Source: SKKY01 sp964622305 (GTDB taxonomy: Bacteria > Bacillota > Peptococcia > Peptococcales > SKKY01). Taken from it: a DNA stretch of 49,050 nucleotides. Under the pieces are notes generated by a model that searched no databases, had not been told where the DNA came from, and worked only from the letters and a program-made list of their open reading frames with translations. Position numbers and translations under genes: made by a program. The stretch covers positions 1 to 49,050 of the forward strand of contig CAZUPR010000006.1 in NCBI GenBank assembly GCA_964622305.1, written 5' to 3'. Of the stretch, positions 14,424-22,345 are shown one piece after another. Each line of letters opens with the position of its first letter. Within the stretch, counting starts at the first letter, position 1.

Positions 14424-14993
14424 ATGATTACATTAATTATCGGCGGAGCAAGAAGTGGCAAAAGCTCCTTTGCAGAAAAATATTGTCTTGGAAAATCTTC
14501 GAAACCGGCCTATGTTGCTACAGCCCAGGTGTATGATTCAGAAATGGAAGAAAGAGTCAGAAAACACAAGGAACGCAGAAAAAACAGCTGGCAAGATTAC
14601 GAAGAGCCCTATCAGGTTTCTAATCTTTTAGAAGACCTTTATAAGGAACATTCTCTTATTTTAATGGACTGCCTCACTGTATATATAACTAATTTAATGC
14701 TAAAGGATTACGATGAAGATCTTATTTCAGATCAGGAAGCCTTTATGGAAGCTAAAGAAAAAGAAATCTCTAAAGAAATTGAGAAGATTTTAAAAAATCT
14801 GCCCCAAGACAAGGAATTGGTAATAGTATCTAACGAAGTAGGCTTTGGTATTGTTCCTGATAATTTTCTCTCCAGGGCCTTTAGAGATATAAGTGGCAGA
14901 ATGAACCAGCTAATTGCCCAGGAAGCTGACCAGGTAATTATGGTTTGCGCAGGGCTGCCAATAAAACTAAAACCTTCTTTGGAAAGGATTTAG
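14424..14993 (+). CDS. cobU: adenosylcobinamide kinase / adenosylcobinamide-phosphate guanylyltransferase
   Basis: CobU phosphorylates adenosylcobinamide and transfers GMP to it, forming the activated nucleotide loop precursor used by CobS. At 189 aa it has the normal size. The P-loop is IIGGARSGKSSFAE at residues 5-18, and the C-terminal motif is VSNEVGFGIVPDNFLSRAFRD. The start follows AGAGGAG. It is the first gene of a tight cobalamin gene cluster; cbiD begins four bases after its stop. Confidence 0.96.
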   Translation: MITLIIGGARSGKSSFAEKYCLGKSSKPAYVATAQVYDSEMEERVRKHKERRKNSWQDYEEPYQVSNLLEDLYKEHSLILMDCLTVYITNLMLKDYDEDLISDQEAFMEAKEKEISKEIEKILKNLPQDKELVIVSNEVGFGIVPDNFLSRAFRDISGRMNQLIAQEADQVIMVCAGLPIKLKPSLERI

Positions 14994-14997
14994 GTCT

Positions 14998-16110
14998 ATG
15001 AAAAAAATGAGAGAAGGATATACAACCGGTTCCTGTGTTTCTGCAGCTGCCAGAGCAGGTGCCCTCCTTTTAAGTGGACAGGAAAAAATCGATAAGGTAA
15101 AAATTCAGCTGGTAAAAGAGGGTACTCTAGAAATTCCCCTTGATTCAATTGAATTTCTGCCTGATGGGGTTAAGGTAAGGGTTATCAAGGATGGGGGAGA
15201 TGACCCGGATATCACCCATGGCCATATTATTGAAGTAATTACAAGATTTATTGAGAGACAAGGTCAGTATGAAGATTTTATATTTAGGGCAGGCAAGGGT
15301 ATCGGCATCGTAACCAAACCTGGTCTTCCAGTTGCTCCCGGAAATCCTGCTATTAATCCTGGACCTCAGATTATGCTTAAAAAGAATTTGGAGGAATTTT
15401 TCAGTCTAGATAAAACAATAGACTTGGAAATATCAGTTCCAGATGGTGAAGAGCTGGCTAAAAAAACTCTCAACCCTCACCTGGGAATCATAGGTGGGAT
15501 TTCTATTCTTGGGACTACCGGCATTGTTAAGCCAATGTCTGAAGAAGCTTTTAAGGTTTCTTTGGTTCCACAATTAAAAACTGCCAAGGCCTTGGGTTAT
15601 AAGGCCATCGTTTTGACTCCTGGCAATATTGGCATGGAGTCTGCTATGAGAGCAGGAGTCCCCAGGGATGCCATGGTTATTACCAGTAATTTTATTGGCT
15701 ATATGCTAGAAAATGCCCTGGATGTCGGTTTTGAGGAGATTATCCTCTGGGGTCATATTGGAAAACTTGTCAAAATTGCCGGTGGAAACTTTTATACCCA
15801 CAACAGGATTTCAGATTCCCGGATGGAAATTTTAATGGCTCATTTGGCCTTAAATGGGGCCCCAAGAGAGCTTATAGAGGAAGTATCCCAGCAAATAACA
15901 ACTGAAGCTGCCTGGGATTTGATTGAAAAAAATAATTACGGTCATATTGCCCCTGGAATAGCGGAAAAGGCCTCAGACAGAAGTGAAAAATATTTGTTTT
16001 CCCAAGCCAGGGTTGGGACAGTTCTTTTAAAAAACAGGGATGACTTTTTATTTGCAAATAAAAGAAGTATAGAAATAGGAGAAAAAGCTGGATGGGAACT
16101 TTCACTATAG
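14998..16110 (+). CDS. cbiD: cobalt-precorrin-5B C1-methyltransferase
   Basis: CbiD methylates C1 during ring contraction in the anaerobic corrin pathway. The 370 residues begin with the family motif REGYTTGSCVSAAARAGAL and contain GKGIGIVTKPGLPVAPGNPA and GGISILGTTGIVKPMSEEA. The gene is diagnostic of the early-cobalt (anaerobic) route. Its end overlaps cbiE by 19 bases. Confidence 0.96.
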   Translation: MKKMREGYTTGSCVSAAARAGALLLSGQEKIDKVKIQLVKEGTLEIPLDSIEFLPDGVKVRVIKDGGDDPDITHGHIIEVITRFIERQGQYEDFIFRAGKGIGIVTKPGLPVAPGNPAINPGPQIMLKKNLEEFFSLDKTIDLEISVPDGEELAKKTLNPHLGIIGGISILGTTGIVKPMSEEAFKVSLVPQLKTAKALGYKAIVLTPGNIGMESAMRAGVPRDAMVITSNFIGYMLENALDVGFEEIILWGHIGKLVKIAGGNFYTHNRISDSRMEILMAHLALNGAPRELIEEVSQQITTEAAWDLIEKNNYGHIAPGIAEKASDRSEKYLFSQARVGTVLLKNRDDFLFANKRSIEIGEKAGWELSL

Positions 16111-16721
16111 TAGGAACAGGTATGGGCAGTAAAGAATATATTTTCCCCCAGGGTTTAGAAGCTATTTATGATGCAGATATTCTTATGGCTGGAGAAAGAA
16201 ATTTACAAGACTGGCTGGACCTGGGCAAAGAAAACATAATTATAAAGAACAACCTTAAAGAAATACCTGACATAATAAGAAATAATTTTGAAGAAAAGAA
16301 AATTGTTCTTTTGCTATCGGGTGACCCTGGATTTTATAGTCTTTTGACATATTTATCTAAGCACTTTTCCCGCAAGGAAATAAAAGTAATACCTGCCCTT
16401 AGCTCAATGCAAATGGCCTTTGCCAAGGCTTCTTTGACCTGGCACGATGCCCTTCTTTTGAATTTACATGGCCGTAAAATAGAAATAATCGCAGATCATT
16501 TAAATGAAAAAAAGATTGGTATGCTAACTGATCCCTTAAATAATCCTCTGGAGATAATTAACTTTGTAAGGGCAAAAAGCCAAAAGAATTTCACCGTATT
16601 TATATGCAGTAATTTAGGTTATAATAATGAAAGCATTATGGAATTTAAGATAGAAGACTATCAAAAAATCAGCCTGGATAAGAATTTACCAGCAGTAATG
16701 ATTTTGATTGATGAGGAATAG
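16092..16721 (+). CDS. cbiE: cobalt-precorrin-7 C5-methyltransferase
   Basis: CbiE is a tetrapyrrole (SAM-dependent) methyltransferase acting at C5 of the corrin ring, working with the C15 methylase/decarboxylase CbiT. The 209 residues contain the family fold: N-terminal FTIVGTGMGSKEYIFPQGLE, then VLLLSGDPGFYSLL and VIPALSSMQMAFAK. It is a separate protein here, not fused to CbiT as in CobL. It starts 19 bases inside cbiD. Confidence 0.94.
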   Translation: MGTFTIVGTGMGSKEYIFPQGLEAIYDADILMAGERNLQDWLDLGKENIIIKNNLKEIPDIIRNNFEEKKIVLLLSGDPGFYSLLTYLSKHFSRKEIKVIPALSSMQMAFAKASLTWHDALLLNLHGRKIEIIADHLNEKKIGMLTDPLNNPLEIINFVRAKSQKNFTVFICSNLGYNNESIMEFKIEDYQKISLDKNLPAVMILIDEE

Positions 16722-16722
16722 A

Positions 16723-17304
16723 ATGGGTTATTTACAAATAAAAGATATTGAATTTATCAGAGGCAAGGTGCCTATGACCAAATCTGAGGTCAGGACCCTG
16801 TCAGTAATAAAACTTAAAATTGAAGATCATGACCTTGTCTGGGATATAGGTGCCGGCACAGGCAGCATTTCTATTGAAGCTGCCCTTAACTATCCACAGG
16901 CACAATTTTATGCCATAGAAAGAAATTCAGAAGGGATAGAATTAATTAAAAAAAATTCAGAAAAGTTTTCTTTAGAAAATATTTGGCCTATTTCTGGCCT
17001 TGCTCCAGATGTCTTTAAGGATTTGCCCCTGCCTAATAAGGTAATCATTGGAGGAAGTGGCGGGAATCTGGAAGAAATTCTAATTTGGCTTTGGAGTCAA
17101 GATTCCCTTAAAACCATTGTGGTCAATGCAGTAACACTTAATACAGCCTATAAGGCCATTTCTTTTTTTTACAGGCAAATGGCTGATTTTGAAAGTATTC
17201 AGGCAGGAATTACCAATATTGAAATGATTAAAGAACATCAGATGCTAAAAGCAGAAAATCCAATCTTTATAATTACAGCAAATAAAATGGAGGTAGTGAA
17301 ATGA
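16723..17304 (+). CDS. cbiT: cobalt-precorrin-6B C15-methyltransferase (decarboxylating)
   Basis: CbiT methylates C15 and removes the C12 acetate carboxyl. Family motifs are EFIRGKVPMTKSEVRTLS near the start and the Rossmann SAM-binding loop VWDIGAGTGSISIEAAL. I chose ATG 16723 (193 aa) because GAGGA lies at 16713-16717. TTG 16708 and ATG 16711 in the same frame would add four or five residues. The stop overlaps the cbiF start (ATGA). Confidence 0.94.
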   Translation: MGYLQIKDIEFIRGKVPMTKSEVRTLSVIKLKIEDHDLVWDIGAGTGSISIEAALNYPQAQFYAIERNSEGIELIKKNSEKFSLENIWPISGLAPDVFKDLPLPNKVIIGGSGGNLEEILIWLWSQDSLKTIVVNAVTLNTAYKAISFFYRQMADFESIQAGITNIEMIKEHQMLKAENPIFIITANKMEVVK

Positions 17305-18062
17305 AAAAAATAACCATAGTGGGCGCCGGACCTGGCGATCCTAAACTTATAACTTTAAAGGGCTTAGAGAAACTTCAAGAAGCCGATATTATTATTTACG
17401 CTGGATCTCTGGTTAACCCAGAGCTTCTAAAATACTGCAAGGAAGATACAGAAATACATAACAGTGCCCATATGACTTTAGATGAAGTTTTGGAGGTCAT
17501 CCTAAAGGGAGTTGAAGAAAAGAAAAAAGTTGTCAGATTACATACAGGCGACCCCAGTATGTATGGGGCCATTCAGGAACAAATTAAACCACTTAATGAA
17601 AAAGGTATTGATGTTGAGATTATCCCAGGCGTATCTTCAGTTTTTGCAGCAGCAGCAGCTTTAAATCTTGAATATACTCTTCCTGATGTATCACAAACCT
17701 TAATTCTTACAAGAATGGAAGGCCGTACTCCTGTTCCAGAAAGAGAAAAACTTCATTCCCTGGCCCAGCATCAGACAACCATGGCAATCTTTCTTTCTGT
17801 TGGCATGATTGAAGATGTAGTTTCCGAGCTTTTAAAGGGAGGCTATAAGCCTGATACACCAATTGCAGTGGTTCAAAAAGCATCCTGGCCAGATCAAAAA
17901 GAAGTGCTTGGAACAATGGCTGATATTGCCCAAAAGGTTAAAGAAGCAGATATTAACAAAACAGCACTTATACTTGTTGGCGATGTTTTGAAAAAAGAAT
18001 ATTCCCTGTCAAAACTGTACGATCCAAGTTTTACTACTGAATTTAGAGAAGCAAAAGAATAA
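17301..18062 (+). CDS. cbiF: cobalt-precorrin-4 C11-methyltransferase
   Basis: CbiF methylates C11 of the corrin macrocycle. The 253 residues show the tetrapyrrole methylase fold: ITIVGAGPGDPKLITLKGLE, then VVRLHTGDPSMYGAIQEQ, IPGVSSVFAAAAALNLEYTL and SQTLILTRMEGRTPVPE. Overlap with cbiT is four bases, and cbiG starts immediately after its stop. Confidence 0.96.
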   Translation: MKKITIVGAGPGDPKLITLKGLEKLQEADIIIYAGSLVNPELLKYCKEDTEIHNSAHMTLDEVLEVILKGVEEKKKVVRLHTGDPSMYGAIQEQIKPLNEKGIDVEIIPGVSSVFAAAAALNLEYTLPDVSQTLILTRMEGRTPVPEREKLHSLAQHQTTMAIFLSVGMIEDVVSELLKGGYKPDTPIAVVQKASWPDQKEVLGTMADIAQKVKEADINKTALILVGDVLKKEYSLSKLYDPSFTTEFREAKE

Positions 18063-19181
18063 ATGGAAAAGATTGCCCTTACAGCCCTTACTGAAAAGGG
18101 CTTCCTTTTGGGAGAGAAAATCGCAGCTGAATACAAAAATATTAGCCTCTATTCTACTAAGGAACGCAAAGGCTGGGATGGGTCTTATTCTGATTTTACC
18201 AGCCTGGTAAAGCATCTTTTTACGACTTATCAAGCCCTAATTTTTATTATGGCCACTGGTATAGTTGTGAGGAAAATAGCTCCTCTTCTAGAAAGTAAGG
18301 GAAGCGACCCGGCCATACTTGTTATGGATGAAAAGGGAAAAAATGTAATTAGCCTTCTCTCTGGCCATTTAGGTGGTGCCAACAAACTGACCCTGGAACT
18401 AGCTGAATTCTTAGAAGCCAACCCAGTAATAACTACAGCCACAGATGTCAATGACCTATACGCCATTGATTCCTTTGCCAAAGATTTTGGTTTGCTTCCC
18501 CGGCCTCTTGAAAAAATCAAACTATTTAATAAAAAATTATTAGATAAAGAAGAGATTCTAATTGTTTTGGATGAGGCTATTAAATTCGATAAAGATCCTT
18601 CCTGGGAAAACTTTAAATTTATAGATTTATCTGATTTTAAAGAAAAATCCCCAAAAGAGCGGTTGGATGCTGGTGACAGCCTGGATGATTTTGTCTTTAT
18701 CAGTCATCAGGAAGAACCTGAAATAAAGGCCAGCCTTTGCCTGCGGCCTAAAAATATAATTATAGGCACAGGTTGCCGTAAAGATTATTCCAGCCAGACT
18801 TATGAAAAAAACTTCCTTATATTTTTAAAGGAAGAGAATATATCTTTGGATGCCATTAAGGAAATCAGGACAATTACTTTAAAAAAGGATGAGGCCTGTC
18901 TTCTTGATTTTTCAAAAAAATACAAGATACCTTTAAAGATCTTTTCAGCAGATCAAATTAACCAGGTTTATGAGGATAACCCAACTTTAAAAAAATCAGA
19001 TTTTGTTTATAAAAATGTTGGTGCTTATGGGGTGGCAGAAGCAGTTATTTTAATTGATCAAAATGATGATTTTAAAAATTTAAGCCCCAGAAGAGAAATG
19101 CAGGGCATGACTTTGGCTGCAGGAAAAATTCCCTGGCAAGGAGGCAAAAGAAATGATTCTCCTCTTAGGCGGAACCATTGA
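18063..19181 (+). CDS. cbiG: cobalt-precorrin-5A hydrolase
   Basis: CbiG opens the delta-lactone of cobalt-precorrin-5A and releases acetaldehyde. The 372 residues cover the N-terminal (ALTALTEKGFLLGEKIA), central (VISLLSGHLGGANKLTLELA) and C-terminal (IIGTGCRKD, then VGAYGVAEAV) domains. The ATG follows directly on the cbiF stop. The last 29 bases overlap cbiJ, so the polar tail (GKRNDSPLRRNH) is forced by the shared sequence. Confidence 0.94.
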   Translation: MEKIALTALTEKGFLLGEKIAAEYKNISLYSTKERKGWDGSYSDFTSLVKHLFTTYQALIFIMATGIVVRKIAPLLESKGSDPAILVMDEKGKNVISLLSGHLGGANKLTLELAEFLEANPVITTATDVNDLYAIDSFAKDFGLLPRPLEKIKLFNKKLLDKEEILIVLDEAIKFDKDPSWENFKFIDLSDFKEKSPKERLDAGDSLDDFVFISHQEEPEIKASLCLRPKNIIIGTGCRKDYSSQTYEKNFLIFLKEENISLDAIKEIRTITLKKDEACLLDFSKKYKIPLKIFSADQINQVYEDNPTLKKSDFVYKNVGAYGVAEAVILIDQNDDFKNLSPRREMQGMTLAAGKIPWQGGKRNDSPLRRNH

Positions 19182-19908
19182 TTCTAGAAAAATAGCTGCT
19201 CTTTTAAGTCAGGAAAAAATAGATTTTATAGCTTCAACGGTCAGTCTTTATGGTAAAGAGCTTGCCAGTCAAAATGCCAGTCAAGTGATTAGTCAGGCTA
19301 TGGATAAAGAGGCTTTAATAGAATTTATCAAAGAAGAAGATATTAAGATTATTTTAGATGCCAGCCATCCTTTTGCACAAAATGTTTCCATTAATGCAAT
19401 AGGAGCTGCCCAGTCTCAAGGAATAAAATATGTAAGATTTGAAAGACCTGAAGAAAAAATTAATTCAGACACTCTTATTTATGTTAAAAACCTGGAGGAA
19501 GCAGCCCAAAAGGCTCTTGAAAATGGCCAAAATATCCTTTTAACAATTGGTTCCAGGGGCTTAATGGCCTTTAAGGAAGTGGCAGAAAAGAAAAATCTTT
19601 TTGCCAGAGTTTTGCCAGAATTGGAATCTATAAGAGCTTGTAAAGAAGCAGGGATAGGCCCGGGTAATATAATTGCTATGCAGGGTCCCTTTTCTGATGA
19701 TTTTAACAAACTAATTATTAAGGAAAAAAACATTGATTTGCTAGTCAGCAAAAGTAGTGGTAAAGAAGGCGGCCTGAATGAAAAGATAGCTGCAGCTGAA
19801 GAAAGCGGCTGTAAGCTTATTATTATAGAAAGACCATCTATCGATTACCCACTTGTTTTTGATGATATAAATGAAATAAATAATTTTATTAAGGAGGAAG
19901 TTAAATGA
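19153..19908 (+). CDS. cbiJ: cobalt-precorrin-6A reductase
   Basis: CbiJ reduces the corrin ring of cobalt-precorrin-6A using a nicotinamide nucleotide. The 251 residues contain the family motifs LLGGTIDSRKIAALL at the start, LDASHPFAQNVSINA in the middle, then LLTIGSRGLMAF and VSKSSGKEGGLNEKI towards the C-terminus. The start follows AAGGAGGC inside the end of cbiG. The stop overlaps cbiC by four bases. Confidence 0.94.
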   Translation: MILLLGGTIDSRKIAALLSQEKIDFIASTVSLYGKELASQNASQVISQAMDKEALIEFIKEEDIKIILDASHPFAQNVSINAIGAAQSQGIKYVRFERPEEKINSDTLIYVKNLEEAAQKALENGQNILLTIGSRGLMAFKEVAEKKNLFARVLPELESIRACKEAGIGPGNIIAMQGPFSDDFNKLIIKEKNIDLLVSKSSGKEGGLNEKIAAAEESGCKLIIIERPSIDYPLVFDDINEINNFIKEEVK

Positions 19909-20546
19909 AAGAACATAATTATGAAATTAATCCAATGGGTATAGAAAATAAAAGTATGGATATTATTGAAGACTTAATTGGCTCACACTCATGGGATCCC
20001 CTGGTAAAGGCTATCGTTCACAGAATGGTGCATACTTCAGGAGACCCTGATTATGCCAATATATATAAAATTCATCCTGAAGCTATTGAAAGCGGCAGAG
20101 AAGCCCTAAAAAAAGGTGCTCTGATTATTACAGATGTTAATATGTTAAAAACTGGCATCAATAAAGCGGCCTTAAATAAAACAGGCTCAGAAGTTATTTG
20201 TAACGTTTCTGATGAAGAGGTGGCTAAGGAAGCAAAGAGTACAGGCGAGACCCGTTCCATGACAGCAATGAAGATGCTTAAGGACAGAATGGATGGTTCT
20301 ATTATAGCTATCGGTAATGCCCCAACAGCCCTCTTTACAGTACTTGAACTTATTAAAGAAGAGGGTATTAAACCAGCCTTGATTATTGGTACTCCTGTTG
20401 GTTTTGTTGGAGCAGCTGAAAGCAAGGATTTACTTATTGAAGAAGCTCCGGTTCCTTATATTACTGTAACTGGTAACAAGGGCGGCAGTCCGGTGGCAGC
20501 TTCTGTAATAAATGCCCTTCTTTATTCCTTAGTGGAAAGGGATTAA
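19905..20546 (+). CDS. cbiC: cobalt-precorrin-8 methylmutase
   Basis: CbiC moves a methyl group from C11 to C12 to give cobyrinic acid. The 213 residues contain VHRMVHTSGDPDYANIYKI (with the catalytic His), IITDVNMLKTGINKAAL, ETRSMTAMKML, IGNAPTALFTVLELI and GTPVGFVGAAESKDLL, all typical of the family. It overlaps cbiJ by four bases and is complete. Confidence 0.96.
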   Translation: MKEHNYEINPMGIENKSMDIIEDLIGSHSWDPLVKAIVHRMVHTSGDPDYANIYKIHPEAIESGREALKKGALIITDVNMLKTGINKAALNKTGSEVICNVSDEEVAKEAKSTGETRSMTAMKMLKDRMDGSIIAIGNAPTALFTVLELIKEEGIKPALIIGTPVGFVGAAESKDLLIEEAPVPYITVTGNKGGSPVAASVINALLYSLVERD

Positions 20547-20550
20547 GCTC

Positions 20551-21399
20551 ATGGCTAAATTTTTAATGTTTCAGGGAACAAGCTCTAACGTAGGTAAAAG
20601 TGCCCTGGCAACAGCCTTTTGCCGGATCCTTCTCCAGGATGGCTACAAGGTTGTTCCTTTTAAAGCACAAAACATGGCTTCTAATTCTTACAGGATTTCT
20701 GATGATCTGGAGATTGGTCATGCCCAGGCCTTACAGGCTGAGGCAGCAGGTCTTGAGGCAGATGCCAGAATGAACCCCATCCTCCTAAAGCCTATTCAAG
20801 AGGCTAAAAGCACAGTTGTTGTTATGGGAAAAGTTAAAAGCGATATGTCTGCCAAAGAATATCACAGGGAATATAAGACCAGGGCCTGGGAAGTTATTAA
20901 AGAAGCCATGGATAGTCTTTCAGCTGAATATGAAGTTATGATAATCGAAGGGGCGGGCAGTCCGGCTGAAATAAACCTAAAAGAAAATGATGTTGTTAAT
21001 ATGAGGGTGGCCAGGGAATTAAACTCTCCTGTTCTTTTGATTGCAGATATAGACAGAGGCGGGGCAATTGCTTCGGTTGTTGGAACTCTGGAACTTTTGG
21101 ATGAAAAAGAAAGAGAACTGGTAAAAGGAATAGTTATCAACAAATTCCGTGGCGACATTGACCTTCTTAAACCAGCCTTAGACTTTATAGAAGAAAAAAC
21201 AGGCAAGCCAGTCCTTGGAGTTGTCCCATATTTTGAGGCCATAGGACTTCCGGAAGAGGATTCCCTGGTTACAGATAAGAGTAATAAATCATATGAGTAT
21301 CACACAGAAGAATCTGAGAAAATATTTAATGAACTTGCAGACCATGTAAGGAAATCTTTTGACATGGAAAAAATTTATAAGATCATGGGGCTTAAATGA
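20551..21399 (+). CDS. cbiP: cobyric acid synthase lacking its glutamine amidotransferase domain
   Basis: CbiP normally amidates four corrin side chains (b, d, e, g) using ATP and glutamine-derived ammonia, and is about 490-510 aa. This gene gives only 282 aa. The N-terminal synthetase domain is intact: LMFQGTSSNVGKSALATAFC, then VPFKAQNMASNSY, MNPILLKP, VIIEGAGSPAEINL-like MIIEGAGSPAEINL, DIDRGGAIASVVG and VINKFRGD. After LPEEDS (to about residue 238) the whole glutaminase domain is missing, including the GICGG nucleophile motif. The frame then continues into a tail (253-282, FNELADHVRKSFDMEKIYKI) like the normal C-terminus of the family. The deletion is therefore internal and in frame. Overlaps with neighbours are intact. 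Confidence 0.93.
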   Translation: MAKFLMFQGTSSNVGKSALATAFCRILLQDGYKVVPFKAQNMASNSYRISDDLEIGHAQALQAEAAGLEADARMNPILLKPIQEAKSTVVVMGKVKSDMSAKEYHREYKTRAWEVIKEAMDSLSAEYEVMIIEGAGSPAEINLKENDVVNMRVARELNSPVLLIADIDRGGAIASVVGTLELLDEKERELVKGIVINKFRGDIDLLKPALDFIEEKTGKPVLGVVPYFEAIGLPEEDSLVTDKSNKSYEYHTEESEKIFNELADHVRKSFDMEKIYKIMGLK

Positions 21400-22343
21400 A
21401 CTCAATTATAATTACCATAGGTTATATCTGGGATCTTATTTTCTCAGAACCCAAAATAATAATGCATCCTGTGGTTATGATTGGAAAACTAATTAAATTT
21501 TTAGAAGGACTTCTCTACAGAAAAGAAGACTCAGATAAACTTAAGTTTTTAAAAGGATTACTTTTAAATCTTATGGTTTTATCCCTGGTCTTTTTTCTGC
21601 TTCTTTTTCTTGTAAGATTTGCCCTTAAAGCCCACCTTTATTTATATCTCTTTCTTTCCGGGATCTTAGTTTCCTTTACCATATCTACAGAAGCTCTTAA
21701 GGACGCTGCTATGGCCATCTATAAAGAGCTGGAAGAGGGAAATCTCCAGGAAGCAAGACTAAAAACTTCCATGATTGTAGGCAGGGATACAGATAAATTG
21801 ACTGAGTCTGAGATTAGCAGGGCCGTAATTGAAACAGTTTCAGAAAACATTGTAGATGGCGTTACCAGCCCTTTATTTTATGGCCTTTTGGGCGGAGCAC
21901 CACTGGCCTTTCTTTACAGGGCTGTAAATACCATGGACTCTATGCTGGGCTACAAGAATGAAAAATACCTTTATTTTGGTAAATTTTCAGCCCTCTTAGA
22001 TGATGTCTTTAATTTTATACCAGCCAGGCTGACTTCTCTTTTAATAGTTATAATTGCCTACCTTCATCCTGGTCTAAATGGAAAAAATGCCCTTAAGACA
22101 GTCCTAAAAGACGCAAGAAAACATCCAAGTCCTAATGGTGGATACACAGAAGGGGCCGCAGCTGGTGCCTTAGAAATCCGTCTGGGCGGCTATAACTACT
22201 ATGAGGGCAAAAAAGAATTTAGAGAATATATGGGTCTTCCTTTAAAAGAATTGACCAGGGATAAAATTCCCGGGTCAGTAACAATACTTTATCTTGCAAG
22301 CTCGGCCTGGGTAGCCTTGGCCTTTATTTTTGGGAGGTGGTAA
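21396..22343 (+). CDS. cbiB: adenosylcobinamide-phosphate synthase (membrane)
   Basis: CbiB attaches aminopropanol phosphate to cobyric acid at the membrane. The 315 residues contain several membrane helices and the conserved segments DLIFSEPKIIMHPVVMIGK, SENIVDGVTSPLFYGLLGG, FLYRAVNTMDSMLGYKNEKY and HPSPNGGYTEGAAAGAL. It starts within the cbiP stop (ATGA). The aminopropanol arm comes from PduX and CobD, both encoded downstream. Confidence 0.95.
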   Translation: MNSIIITIGYIWDLIFSEPKIIMHPVVMIGKLIKFLEGLLYRKEDSDKLKFLKGLLLNLMVLSLVFFLLLFLVRFALKAHLYLYLFLSGILVSFTISTEALKDAAMAIYKELEEGNLQEARLKTSMIVGRDTDKLTESEISRAVIETVSENIVDGVTSPLFYGLLGGAPLAFLYRAVNTMDSMLGYKNEKYLYFGKFSALLDDVFNFIPARLTSLLIVIIAYLHPGLNGKNALKTVLKDARKHPSPNGGYTEGAAAGALEIRLGGYNYYEGKKEFREYMGLPLKELTRDKIPGSVTILYLASSAWVALAFIFGRW

Positions 22344-22345
22344 TT

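Noticed and set aside
20551..21399. CbiP truncation as a simple frameshift
   Set aside because: The reading frame stays open into a tail that resembles the normal C-terminus, and the overlap with cbiB is exact. No remnant of the missing domain is seen in another frame, so an internal deletion is the better explanation.
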